From contig SVRY01000003.1 of NCBI GenBank assembly GCA_015064585.1, forward strand, positions 44,782-85,941: DNA of 41,160 nt, read 5' to 3'. Below are positions 31,621-41,160 of this stretch, in pieces. How positions within the stretch are numbered: position 1 is the stretch's first letter; each line of letters begins with the position of its first letter. The translations under genes were made by a program, and so were the position numbers. Source of the stretch: Oscillospiraceae bacterium. Its GTDB lineage: Bacteria > Bacillota > Clostridia > Oscillospirales > CAG-272. The notes under the pieces were generated by a model, which was not told where the DNA came from, searched no databases, and saw nothing but the letters and a program-made list of their open reading frames with translations.

Positions 31621-34600
31621 TCACTGATCAGCTTCGAAAATGATTTCGTAATCTTCAGGCATGTAGTAATCCCAAATTTCGCCTTTAAATATAGCCTGCC
31701 ACTGTAATTCTGTTCCTTTAAAATAGATTGTACTGAGATTAACACACTCACCAAATGCATACTCTCCAATGCTCGTTACACTTTTTGGAATTACTATACT
31801 TGTAAGATTTTTACATCCTTTAAAAGCACAATATTCAATGATTGTCATGCCGTCAGGAATTTCAATGCTTGTAAAGTTATTGCAACTTTCAAACGCACGT
31901 TCACCAACTCTTGTAGCACCATTAGGAATCTCAATACTAGCAAGACTATTACATTCTCTAAACAAATAATCTTCAATAACGGTTATATTATTAGAAATAT
32001 CAATTTTCATTAAATTTCTGCAACATTCAAAAGCATATTTTCCAATGCTTATTATACTGTTGGGAATCTTAATGTATGTAAGACTACTACACAAAACAAA
32101 TGCAGAATCTCCAATGCTAGTTACACTATCAGGAATCACAATGCTCGTAAGCATTCTACAACCATAAAAAGCAGAATCTTCAATGCATATTACATTATTA
32201 GGAATTTCAATACTTGCAAGACTTGCACAACCACTAAACGCAGAAACTCCAATATTTATTACACTATTAGGAATTTCAATGCTTACAAGACTACTACAAT
32301 TTGAAAATAATCCTTGAGCGATGCTCGTTATGGTATTGGGGATTTCAACTCTATTAATGCTGGCACAAGTACTAAAAGCATAATTCCCAATATTTGTTAT
32401 GCTATTAGGAATTTCAATATCGACAAGATATCGGCACCAGGCAAACGCCCACGCTCCAATATTAGTTACACTATTTGGTATTTTAATACTTGTTATACGT
32501 GCAATATCACTAGTATCTTCAAATGCCCAATTCCCAATGCTTGTCACCGGCAATCCATTGTATTTAGAAGGTATTACAATATCCGTTTCCGTACAAGTGC
32601 CCACACCGATTACTTCATAAGACTTGCCGTCGGGAAGAAGCGCATATTCGAGCCCTTCAGAACCTTCACTTCCATTTTCTCCTTCTATTTCACAAATGAA
32701 GCCAACATACTGCAAGGCAAAAAATTCTTCCTCGCCATCTCTTGTGTTATCATAGAAAACATCATTCCAACTAAAACGACCTCCGGGATTAGCAAACGGA
32801 TTTCGCTCATTATAAATTTGCAAATAATGTTCCCATTCACCATCATCTCTGCTTTGGTCATCGGGTTGACCATTATCCCAATTGGTATAAGTAATTGGTT
32901 CGCCGGTGATCCATTGACCGTCATAAACGTCCATGCCAAGCCAGTACTGCTTTTTAGAGCCATTGGCAATCAATTTTTCAATTGCAGTTTGCTCTTCTTG
33001 CGATGTAATGGTCACCAAATGTCCGCCCATCTTTTCGCAAAATTCTTTTGCCTTTTGCCAAGTTAAGCTAAAATCATACAAAATATATTGATTACCATTC
33101 AATTCTATGCTTTCTGTATCTCTCTCACCTTCTATTTCACAAATAAAACCGATGTAGCGAAGACTGAAGAAATCTCTTTCCTCTTCCCGTATGTTATCGT
33201 AGAAAATATCGTTCCAGCCAAAGCGTTCGCCGTTGGCATAGGGTGTCTTTTCGTTATAAATTTGGATATAATGCTCTACTTCACCGTCTTCTCTCCATAA
33301 CCCATCGGGCTGACCGTCATCCCAGTTGGTATATGTAATAGGCTCGCCTGTGACCCACTGATCTTCATACAGATCTAATCCAAGCCAATACTGTTTTTTA
33401 GACCCCATATTAACCAGTGTTTCAATGGCACTTTGCTCGCCCTTAGATGTAATGGTCACCAAATGTCCGCCCATCTTTTCACAGAATTCTTTTGCCTCCT
33501 GCCAAGTCATGCTTGCATCATACAATACGTACTGATTTCCGTTATATTCGATCGTTTCTTTACCCACTTTGGAATAGGTTATTTGTATTTCCAGTTCTCC
33601 CAGGAAGAAAGCTGCACTGTTTTTATTGGGAGTAAAGAGATAGGAGAACAAGTCTGAAGGAACCTTTTCATCGATGATGGAAAGATACATGGTAACGGTG
33701 AATTCGTCGGGCGCATCATCCGAAACTACCAAGTTTCCGTTTTCAACCTTACAATACTTAACTACATAACCCTTCGAGTCAATAAAGCGGTAATCCAAGG
33801 AATACTGGTTATTGTCTTTCCAGCTCAAATTGCCCTCTTTTGCCTGCATTTCACTCAAATCATAATATTTTACCGAAAGCAGCTCGTCATTCAATTTAGT
33901 ATCCCCTACAATCACAATTTCCGCTTCGGGATTTGTAAATGCATAGTATGCCTTTGGGTCACCGCCCTTGAAAAGAGGAATGCGCAGATCATCTATGATC
34001 GACACACTATCGTCGCCGGTAAACGGAGGCAACGCATAAGTAAACGCCACATCCAGATAAATTCCCGCTTCGGTATATGCGCCATAGTAGTTTTCTTCAT
34101 TGCTATTTGCGTGTAATATACCGTTTAGTTTGGCATAAGCTCCCGCCTCGGCAAATATACCCACATATACAAATCTGCTCATGCCCACAAAGCTGAAGGT
34201 TGCCTCCGCCATTACGCCGATCTTTGCCTCTGCCTCACCCTTGATCTCCAGCTCCCAGTTCTCAGATTGGTTACCGTCTTCTTCGTAAAATTCTGTGGTT
34301 GCCCGAATATAAAAATCGAAATTTTCCAATCCGGAACGCACCATATACATACATTTATTCTCGGAGTGGTAGTCAAAATGCAGGCTTGCGTTCAGATCAA
34401 AATCAAATTTCGGCTGAAAATAGACTGCCACCTCGAAAATTTGTGCAATCGGTATGGTTGCACTCGGTTTGGTACGGTCAATTCCGCTGGCACCGTCTCC
34501 TTTCAGCTTATCGTAAAGCGTATTTTTGATCTTTTCAAGGATCGCACTGTAGGAGCTATCCTGCATGCTCTCTTCAAGGTATTTTTCCAGATCCCCTTTG

Positions 34601-36582
34601 TTCAATTGGGAGCCGGGCTGACAATGCTCACAGTCGGTATGGGGCACGCCCACAGGATACATTTTGTAAATACGAAACTCCGCTTTGGTGCTCAAATCCA
34701 AATGCGTGCAATTTCCGCAGTGCAAAACCTTCGACTCCACGTTCAAAGCAAATTTACTTGTGTCCATGGTAAAGGGCTTGCACCAAGAGCATTCATATTC
34801 CGTATAGCCCGACGGAAACATTTCTTGAATTTCCTTCAAGGTATACAAATTATTCGTATCTTTACGCAGAGATTCACAGTGAATGCAGGTATATTCATGG
34901 ATTTTGGGAGTTCTGGAAACGATGTATAATACCTCCTCATTATCGGGATCCTGCACCGACAATGTAATGTCCAAGGTAAAGTCCACGGTGGTTGTCTGCA
35001 AAATATCCAATTCCAGATTTAGAACCACTTCAAGGCTGAAAAATCCGGAGGGTACAATCTTAAAGTCAGCGATCGTTTTCTCAAAGGAAAATTTAACCGT
35101 CACCACAAAAACCAATTTAAAATCAATCGATCCGTAATCCGCATCTCCATTCTTTAGGGGAATGGAGTGGTTATATTCAATGGTAACTTTTCCTTCTACC
35201 CACGGCTGACCCGACTCGCTTTTGGTGGTAACAGGCGTAATTTTAAAATTAGACAGATCAAAAATTCCCTTCCCTGCCTTCAATCCATTGGCGTTTGCAT
35301 AGTTTTCGGCTGCTATGGTGGTTGTAGTAAGCGCCTCGGCAAAGCTTTCGCTTTCCATCAAGCTATACAGTAGCTGCGTTTCATATTCTTCGGTACAAAG
35401 TACTTCTGATAGCTCGTTTGCTGTACTGTTTACAATGTCAAGCTTGCTGTAAACATCCAGTAGTGAAGGCGCGGAAAGGACAAGCATGGTTGTGCCGTTT
35501 GTCGAATAAACCAGGTCTACTTTACCGATCACCGTTTCCCCAGTGGCGTTTTTCAGCTCCTCTGCACTGCGGCATTCACCCACCACCAAAATCTTTTCGA
35601 CAAGCTCCTCGCTAACCATATTCTCACCGGAAAGGGTGAGCAAATAGGTGGTGGTTTCTTCGTTAAAGGCAAGCGTATAGGATGTATCTGTCAAATTCTT
35701 GAGAAAGTAAATATCTTCATTGTATTCGATCTCATTCTTCCCTTCATCACTCGGCGTGGAAAAATGAAGGGTGGTACCGGGATAATCCTCAAAGCAAAGA
35801 TCTTCCGATAGGATGGCGGTATAGGATTCTGCCATCTCGTATTCGTTTTTGGGCGCAACCAAATAGAGATTGCTGTCAATCTCGGTTATATTTAGTTCTA
35901 TAGCAATTTGCGACAGCTGCTCCTCGTACAGCTCACTGTAAAAGCGTTCCACCACCTTTACGTTCTCTTGTACGTATGACAAACCTTGATCGCAAACAAC
36001 CTTAAAGGAAAAATCGGTCGCTACCTGCATCAAATACAGCGCGTTCTTTTCGGAAATATGTAGTGCATTTGAGTATGTCTGTCCGTCGCCGCCGCAACGC
36101 TCACATACCATTTGCACATTGCTGATATCATCCTCCATATGCTGTGTTGCAATCGTATAGGAGTGCCCAAGAGGGGAACCCTTTGTTTTACCGCAGTCAA
36201 GGCAGGTCATGGGCTCGGTACAGGTGGCATCCTGCCAAGTGTGAGGATCCAGCTTATCAATTGCCTTTAACACAAACCGCATGAGTTTGGTGACATCATC
36301 CATATTGATCGCATCGTCCCCTGTCACTTCACAAAGTTCCAATGCTTTTTCATCGGTAATACTCTCTGCCATTAATACATGACGCATGAGGGCAGTTGTA
36401 TCATCCATATTGACTTTTCCGTCCAGATTCAAATCCCCCAATTCATAGGATGTTTCCTCATCCATATCATCATTTGTTATAATTTGCGGGACCTGATCTT
36501 GATCGGTTGCTCCGATAGCAATGGGCGGTATCGCTGTAAAAATACATAGCATCGCCAACATAAAAGCCAATGTTTTTTTCAT
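31621..36582 (-). CDS. Giant exported protein: dockerin, two C-type-lectin domains, C-terminal LRRs
   Basis: 1653 residues. A signal peptide (MKKTLAFMLAMLCIFTAIPP) predicts secretion. Residues ~47-110 are a type I dockerin: GDLNLDGKVNMDDTTALMRH is a canonical calcium-binding repeat and GDDAINMDDVTKLMRF a more degenerate second one. A Cys-rich stretch follows (CTEPMTCLDCGK...GHSY). Residues ~565-655 hold four more CxxC pairs (CIHC, CSWC, CGNC, CEHC). Two C-type-lectin-like domains lie at ~1010-1150 and ~1158-1300, each with WQEAKEFC/WQKAKEFC and CEIEG ends. Residues ~1310-1648 form an array of BspA leucine-rich repeats. There is no anchor besides the dockerin. No cohesin is visible in this window, so partners are unknown. 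GGAGA precedes the ATG by 7 nt. Confidence 0.93.
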   Translation of the reverse strand: MKKTLAFMLAMLCIFTAIPPIAIGATDQDQVPQIITNDDMDEETSYELGDLNLDGKVNMDDTTALMRHVLMAESITDEKALELCEVTGDDAINMDDVTKLMRFVLKAIDKLDPHTWQDATCTEPMTCLDCGKTKGSPLGHSYTIATQHMEDDISNVQMVCERCGGDGQTYSNALHISEKNALYLMQVATDFSFKVVCDQGLSYVQENVKVVERFYSELYEEQLSQIAIELNITEIDSNLYLVAPKNEYEMAESYTAILSEDLCFEDYPGTTLHFSTPSDEGKNEIEYNEDIYFLKNLTDTSYTLAFNEETTTYLLTLSGENMVSEELVEKILVVGECRSAEELKNATGETVIGKVDLVYSTNGTTMLVLSAPSLLDVYSKLDIVNSTANELSEVLCTEEYETQLLYSLMESESFAEALTTTTIAAENYANANGLKAGKGIFDLSNFKITPVTTKSESGQPWVEGKVTIEYNHSIPLKNGDADYGSIDFKLVFVVTVKFSFEKTIADFKIVPSGFFSLEVVLNLELDILQTTTVDFTLDITLSVQDPDNEEVLYIVSRTPKIHEYTCIHCESLRKDTNNLYTLKEIQEMFPSGYTEYECSWCKPFTMDTSKFALNVESKVLHCGNCTHLDLSTKAEFRIYKMYPVGVPHTDCEHCQPGSQLNKGDLEKYLEESMQDSSYSAILEKIKNTLYDKLKGDGASGIDRTKPSATIPIAQIFEVAVYFQPKFDFDLNASLHFDYHSENKCMYMVRSGLENFDFYIRATTEFYEEDGNQSENWELEIKGEAEAKIGVMAEATFSFVGMSRFVYVGIFAEAGAYAKLNGILHANSNEENYYGAYTEAGIYLDVAFTYALPPFTGDDSVSIIDDLRIPLFKGGDPKAYYAFTNPEAEIVIVGDTKLNDELLSVKYYDLSEMQAKEGNLSWKDNNQYSLDYRFIDSKGYVVKYCKVENGNLVVSDDAPDEFTVTMYLSIIDEKVPSDLFSYLFTPNKNSAAFFLGELEIQITYSKVGKETIEYNGNQYVLYDASMTWQEAKEFCEKMGGHLVTITSKGEQSAIETLVNMGSKKQYWLGLDLYEDQWVTGEPITYTNWDDGQPDGLWREDGEVEHYIQIYNEKTPYANGERFGWNDIFYDNIREEERDFFSLRYIGFICEIEGERDTESIELNGNQYILYDFSLTWQKAKEFCEKMGGHLVTITSQEEQTAIEKLIANGSKKQYWLGMDVYDGQWITGEPITYTNWDNGQPDDQSRDDGEWEHYLQIYNERNPFANPGGRFSWNDVFYDNTRDGEEEFFALQYVGFICEIEGENGSEGSEGLEYALLPDGKSYEVIGVGTCTETDIVIPSKYNGLPVTSIGNWAFEDTSDIARITSIKIPNSVTNIGAWAFAWCRYLVDIEIPNSITNIGNYAFSTCASINRVEIPNTITSIAQGLFSNCSSLVSIEIPNSVINIGVSAFSGCASLASIEIPNNVICIEDSAFYGCRMLTSIVIPDSVTSIGDSAFVLCSSLTYIKIPNSIISIGKYAFECCRNLMKIDISNNITVIEDYLFRECNSLASIEIPNGATRVGERAFESCNNFTSIEIPDGMTIIEYCAFKGCKNLTSIVIPKSVTSIGEYAFGECVNLSTIYFKGTELQWQAIFKGEIWDYYMPEDYEIIFEADQ
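31740..32560 (-). repeat. Tandem ~69-bp repeats encoding LRRs
   Basis: About twelve units of ~69 bp (23 codons) encode near-identical LRRs. DNA words such as GGAATTTCAAT and ACATTATTAGG recur in successive units. The stretch is more AT-rich than the rest of the gene, suggesting recent duplication. Confidence 0.7.
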
Positions 36583-36621
36583 AATGGATTCTCCATTTCA
36601 AACAGAACTAGAATTGTCATT

Positions 36622-36651
36622 ATTATACATCATATCCCTGATTTTTGTCAA
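36622..36651 (-). promoter_or_regulatory. Promoter of the giant dockerin gene
   Basis: On the minus strand TTGACA (36651-36646), 18-bp spacer, TATAAT (36627-36622). Confidence 0.8.
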
Positions 36652-36743
36652 CCCTGCACCGTAGTTTTAACAAAAATGATATGCTTGTCCGTCATTTTTC
36701 ATACCTTTATAATTCCGCATCATTACGCTGCCATAAATTGTCT

Positions 36744-36773
36744 GTATAAGTCACAAGGTTAAAAGTCAATACT
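36744..36773 (+). promoter_or_regulatory. Probable sigma-F-type promoter of sigG
   Basis: GTATA (36744-36748), a 16-bp spacer and GTCAATACT (36765-36773) fit the sigma-F pattern GYWTA / GGNNANANT at all but one position. The start codon lies ~49 bp further. In Bacillus sigG is transcribed by sigma-F. No sigma-A boxes are seen here. Confidence 0.45.
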
Positions 36774-36821
36774 CATTTCATAGAGATCTGTTAAAAACAG
36801 GTCACGGAAAGGAATGAGCAC

Positions 36822-37619
36822 ATGTATTACGGAAAGGTTGAGATCTGCGGTGTCAATACGGCAAAACTCAAAACACTGACAGCCGAGGAAAAAGACCTGC
36901 TCCTGAAAAAAGCAAAGGAAGGTGATGAAACGGCAAGAGCAGAACTGATTGATGGCAATCTTAGATTGGTGCTCAGCATTATAAAGCGTTTTTCCGGACG
37001 GGGCGAAAATATGGATGATCTTTTTCAAGTGGGGTGCATTGGACTGATCAAAGCTGTAGACAATTTTAATACCGATTTGGATGTTAAGTTTTCCACTTAT
37101 GCCGTACCGATGATCATCGGAGAAGTACGGCGCTATTTACGGGACAATAATACAATTCGCGTCAGTCGATCCACAAGAGACCTTGCCTATAAAGCACTCC
37201 AAATGAAAGAAAAAATGTCGCAAAATATGGGTAGAGAACCAAGCATTGAAGAGCTTGTAAAGGCACTGAATGAAGAAAATGAAACCAAAACCACCTGTGA
37301 GGATGTGGTATGCGCCATGGAATCCATCAGTGAGCCCATTTCTTTATTTGATCCTGTTTATAATGACTCCTCCTCCGGAGATACCATCTTTATCATGGAC
37401 CAATTAAGCGATCCTATCAACACCGATGACAACTGGCTGGAAGGAATTGCACTGCGGGAAGCCATGAAACAACTGGGCAACCGTGAAAGAAAAATTGTGG
37501 AAATGCGCTTTTTCTCTGGGAAAACGCAAATGGAGATCGCCGACGAAATAGGAATATCCCAAGCACAGGTTTCACGTCTTGAAAAAGGTGCACTTAAAAA
37601 AATTCGAAAGCATATGTAA
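36822..37619 (+). CDS. sigG: RNA polymerase sporulation sigma factor SigG
   Basis: 265 residues, typical for SigG. The N-terminus YYGKVEICGVNTAKL is the class-specific start. Region 2 reads GNLRLVLSIIKRFSGRGENM and DLFQVGCIGLIKAVDNFNTD, followed by FSTYAVPMIIGEVRRYLRDN. Region 4 (MRFFSGKTQMEIADEIGISQ, AQVSRLEKGALKKI) is the -35-binding helix-turn-helix. SigG directs late forespore gene expression, so the organism makes endospores or descends from a spore-former. In many clostridia sigG sits beside spoIIGA-sigE, which is not the case here; the next gene is acpP. AAAGGA lies 8 nt upstream of the ATG. Confidence 0.95.
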   Translation: MYYGKVEICGVNTAKLKTLTAEEKDLLLKKAKEGDETARAELIDGNLRLVLSIIKRFSGRGENMDDLFQVGCIGLIKAVDNFNTDLDVKFSTYAVPMIIGEVRRYLRDNNTIRVSRSTRDLAYKALQMKEKMSQNMGREPSIEELVKALNEENETKTTCEDVVCAMESISEPISLFDPVYNDSSSGDTIFIMDQLSDPINTDDNWLEGIALREAMKQLGNRERKIVEMRFFSGKTQMEIADEIGISQAQVSRLEKGALKKIRKHM

Positions 37620-37665
37620 TTTGATCATATAAACCATTGTTTGCTGAAATTTGTTGAAATCGCTC

Positions 37666-37694
37666 TTGAATTCTTTTCCAAAACATGATATACT
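37666..37694 (+). promoter_or_regulatory. Promoter of acpP
   Basis: TTGAAT (37666-37671), 17-bp spacer, TATACT (37689-37694), with a TGn extension directly before the -10. The ATG lies 27 bp further. Confidence 0.75.
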
Positions 37695-37721
37695 ACAAAT
37701 AGAACCAACAAGGAGGTAGTC

Positions 37722-37955
37722 ATGTACAAACAAATAGTAGCTATTTTAGCGGATCAATTACAAATTGATCCTGCAAAGATCAGACCCTCTACCGAAATTG
37801 TGGATGAACTCGGTGCTGATTCTTTGGATGTGGTAGAAATTTTGATGACCTTGGAAAATGAATTCAATATTTCTGTTCCGGATGAGGAAATTGAAAATTT
37901 CCGCACACCCATTGACATTCAAAAATATATCGTTGCCAAAACCCAACCGGAATAA
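37722..37955 (+). CDS. acpP: Acyl carrier protein
   Basis: 77 residues, acidic, soluble. The helix-start motif GADSLDVVEI carries Ser34, the site for the 4'-phosphopantetheine arm that holds growing fatty acyl chains. Length and overall sequence fit fatty-acid-synthesis ACPs; polyketide-type ACPs differ more. AAGGAGG lies 5 nt before the ATG, with its own promoter at 37666-37694. In many Firmicutes acpP precedes rnc; here the element starts right behind the stop codon, so rnc may be displaced to the far side of the element. Confidence 0.95.
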   Translation: MYKQIVAILADQLQIDPAKIRPSTEIVDELGADSLDVVEILMTLENEFNISVPDEEIENFRTPIDIQKYIVAKTQPE

Positions 37956-37999
37956 AAATAACTTCAAAAACAAAAAATCGGAATCCTTAGCCGAGGTGC

Positions 38000-38060
38000 G
38001 ATAACGAAGTATTTATGTAAGGTGGCGGTACAGCGAAAGCTGTGCCGCCGCTTTGCGTTA

Positions 38061-38062
<2 letters not shown>
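38000..38062 (+). repeat. Nested inverted repeats at the element end
   Basis: The outer arms GATAACG (38000-38006) and CGTTATC (38056-38062) enclose GGCGGTACAGC-GAAA-GCTGTGCCGCC (38024-38049). One inner pair is T-G on the plus strand and would be A-C on the minus strand, so the structure fits plus-strand RNA with a GAAA loop. It overlaps the recombinase stop codon. Confidence 0.5.
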
Positions 38063-39809
<1,747 letters not shown>

Positions 39810-39824
39810 TTAATGTGATAAAGT

Positions 39825-40094
39825 TTAGGCTTCTTCGTAAAATTTATATCCGAGCTTTCGGACAATAATATCAAGCAGATATTCTTCAGCATCGGGATTA
39901 AAGTGTCCGACTACCTCGTATTCCGTGTGTCCGTCTTTTTCGGTAAAGTCCGCATCCCTCGGAATACGGCAGAGGTCTTTCGGCTCTCTGCCTGTATCAA
40001 TGATAGCGGGGCGGCGAAGTATTCGTTCAATTTCAGGGCGTTGTTCTTCTAACCTTGCAAGGATCTCCGCCAAATCTTTTTCTCTTTCTGTCAT
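39825..40094 (-). CDS. Small element protein of unknown function
   Basis: 89 residues from the ATG at 40094; its ATGA overlaps the relaxase stop by 4 nt, and AGGAGG lies 9 nt upstream. An in-frame TTG at 40103 is less suitable. The N-terminal ~30 residues form a charged helix (TEREKDLAEILARLEEQRPE), and the rest is acidic and strand-rich (TEYEVVGHFNPDAEEYLLDI). I do not recognise the family. The position between relaxase and recombinase suggests a mobilization accessory protein. Confidence 0.75.
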   Translation of the reverse strand: MTEREKDLAEILARLEEQRPEIERILRRPAIIDTGREPKDLCRIPRDADFTEKDGHTEYEVVGHFNPDAEEYLLDIIVRKLGYKFYEEA

Positions 40095-41160
40095 CGTTCC
40101 CAACCTCCTCTCTGTTGTTCTCTGATTTTCTGTTGTTCGGCTTGTTTTGCCGCAATTTCATTTGCGTAGAACATATCCGTTTTCTCTTGGATCTTAACGG
40201 AGCGTTCTTCAATGGCTTTGTTCATTTTAAGTTGTTTCCGCAGTTCATTAATTTGAGCAGTAACGCCTGCTTTTTCCTCACATAAGGTTATTTTTGCTTC
40301 GGGTGTTGCTCTGCGGATTTTATTTTTCAGTTTGGTACGGATTTCAATGAGCCTATTCATATCGCTTTCAATCTTTGTTCGGTCTGCATACAGATCGTCA
40401 AAGGTTTCGATATGGTATTTGCCCATATACCGCACTTGCTTGGATACTTCATCGAGCCTTTTTAAGTCCTCTTTGAGATAGGGACTTGTGGGTTTGTAGT
40501 CGGTGTTTTTCGGCAAATATCCGAGCAGATAGCAGTAGTGCAGATACAAGCGGTAAATATGGCTTGTCCTATGGAACGGCTGAAACCAATCCTTTAAGTC
40601 CTTCGGCATATCTTTTGGATAAGAAATATATGCCCGTCTGCTACCAAAAGAAGCGTATCGACCAACCGACCACTTTAGATTTTCGGGAGTCCATCTTTCA
40701 TCGAGAGTATCTAATCTCGTAAAGTGTTCGTATTGTGGCAATCGTATTTTCCAATGCTTACCCGTGAAGTCGGTAATATATCCTTTTCTCTGTAAATATT
40801 CTTCGATATATTTAGGACTTCTACTGTAATCAATGGCTTCTCGCATATCTTCACGGTACACGTTATAACGGGTAGGCTTACCGCTTTTCTCATCGAGCCA
40901 CACTTGCCTTGTCGGTGCTTTATGCGGATTTTTAATAACCGACAAGCCGTGTTCAGCACAGATACGGTCAGACACACTACGGAGCCTTCTTTGCTCTGCT
41001 TTGGAATAGTCATACTTTCCGCCGTCAATAAAGGATACGGAATTGAAACAAAAATGGTTGTGCAGATGGTCTTTGTCAAGGTGGGTAGTGACGATGATTT
41101 GGTATTTATCACCCCACATTTCTCTTGCCGTCTGCAAACCGATTTCGTGTGCTTCTTTAG
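40091..41160 (-). CDS. MOB relaxase, 5' end missing
   Basis: The frame runs off the right edge, so the N-terminus with the catalytic Tyr is outside the window; the TTG at 41137 is an internal codon. The metal-binding motif THLDKDHLHNHFCFNSVSF is visible near the start of the visible part, the HxDxxHxHNHF pattern of Relaxase (MOBP-type) proteins that nick oriT and pilot DNA transfer. The remainder is a basic helical C-terminus (RRATPEAKITLCEEKAGVTA, later coiled coil) ending in RGGWER. The protein continues beyond 41160. The oriT would be expected upstream of the gene, also outside. Confidence 0.9.
   Translation of the reverse strand, partial: KEAHEIGLQTAREMWGDKYQIIVTTHLDKDHLHNHFCFNSVSFIDGGKYDYSKAEQRRLRSVSDRICAEHGLSVIKNPHKAPTRQVWLDEKSGKPTRYNVYREDMREAIDYSRSPKYIEEYLQRKGYITDFTGKHWKIRLPQYEHFTRLDTLDERWTPENLKWSVGRYASFGSRRAYISYPKDMPKDLKDWFQPFHRTSHIYRLYLHYCYLLGYLPKNTDYKPTSPYLKEDLKRLDEVSKQVRYMGKYHIETFDDLYADRTKIESDMNRLIEIRTKLKNKIRRATPEAKITLCEEKAGVTAQINELRKQLKMNKAIEERSVKIQEKTDMFYANEIAAKQAEQQKIREQQRGGWER

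Overview
The window reads as chromosomal DNA of a spore-forming Firmicute, most likely a gut-type Clostridia lineage. Supporting signs are a forespore sigma factor (SigG), strong AGGAGG ribosome binding sites, TTGACA-N17-TATAAT promoters, BspA-type leucine-rich-repeat surface proteins, a dockerin-bearing giant protein, and a conjugative or mobilizable element with a large serine recombinase. No species call is justified from the sequence alone.

Layout. 3-1136: 3' part of a secreted LRR/GLUG protein. 1402-7189: a two-gene operon (145-aa protein plus 1744-aa DUF4132-type protein) behind a perfect consensus promoter. 7190-7621: tRNA-Pro(CGG) with a structured, unexplained trailer region. 7670-10736: one polypeptide joining a 12-helix MFS transporter to a complete family 2 glycoside hydrolase. 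10805-13420: a BspA-type LRR lipoprotein. 13605-15929: a permuted papain-like (NlpC/P60-type) enzyme divergent from dGTPase and a 114-aa unknown. 16028-17608: a membrane protein and a HExxHxxGxxD lipoprotein. 17609-18296: tRNA-Glu, tRNA-Met and a gene remnant. 18398-22687: pyridoxamine kinase, a DUF3021-like membrane protein, a 537-aa lipoprotein and a membrane protein with tandem -35 boxes. 22718-26767: two stress/envelope-type regulatory operons (PadR-DUF1700-DUF4097 and TetR-ABC ATPase-ABC permease). 26768-31490: a GMP synthetase lacking its glutaminase domain, a helical small protein, a MATE exporter and branched-chain aminotransferase. 31621-36582: a 1653-aa exported protein with dockerin, two C-type-lectin domains and C-terminal LRRs. 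36822-37955: sigG and acpP. 37956-41160: one end of an integrative element (serine recombinase, small gene, MOB relaxase), which runs off the right edge.

How the genes work together. Three secreted or lipid-anchored proteins share a CxxC/GHSY-type module, and two of these plus the partial gene at the left edge carry BspA-type LRRs, which suggests a cell-surface adhesion repertoire. The transporter-hydrolase fusion would import a glycoside and cleave it at the inner face of the membrane. The PadR and TetR operons resemble envelope-stress or drug-response modules. Housekeeping genes (dGTPase, pdxK, guaA, ilvE, sigG, acpP, tRNAs) are interspersed between them.

The most unusual items are the MFS-GH2 fusion, the DUF4132 pair, the stand-alone GMP synthetase ATP-pyrophosphatase, the dockerin/lectin/LRR protein with near-identical DNA repeats, the tRNA trailers whose long perfect hairpins start inside the CCA end, and T-arm-like tRNA fragments about 150 bp beyond two tRNAs. 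Coordinates of the tRNA-Glu region may be off by one base.
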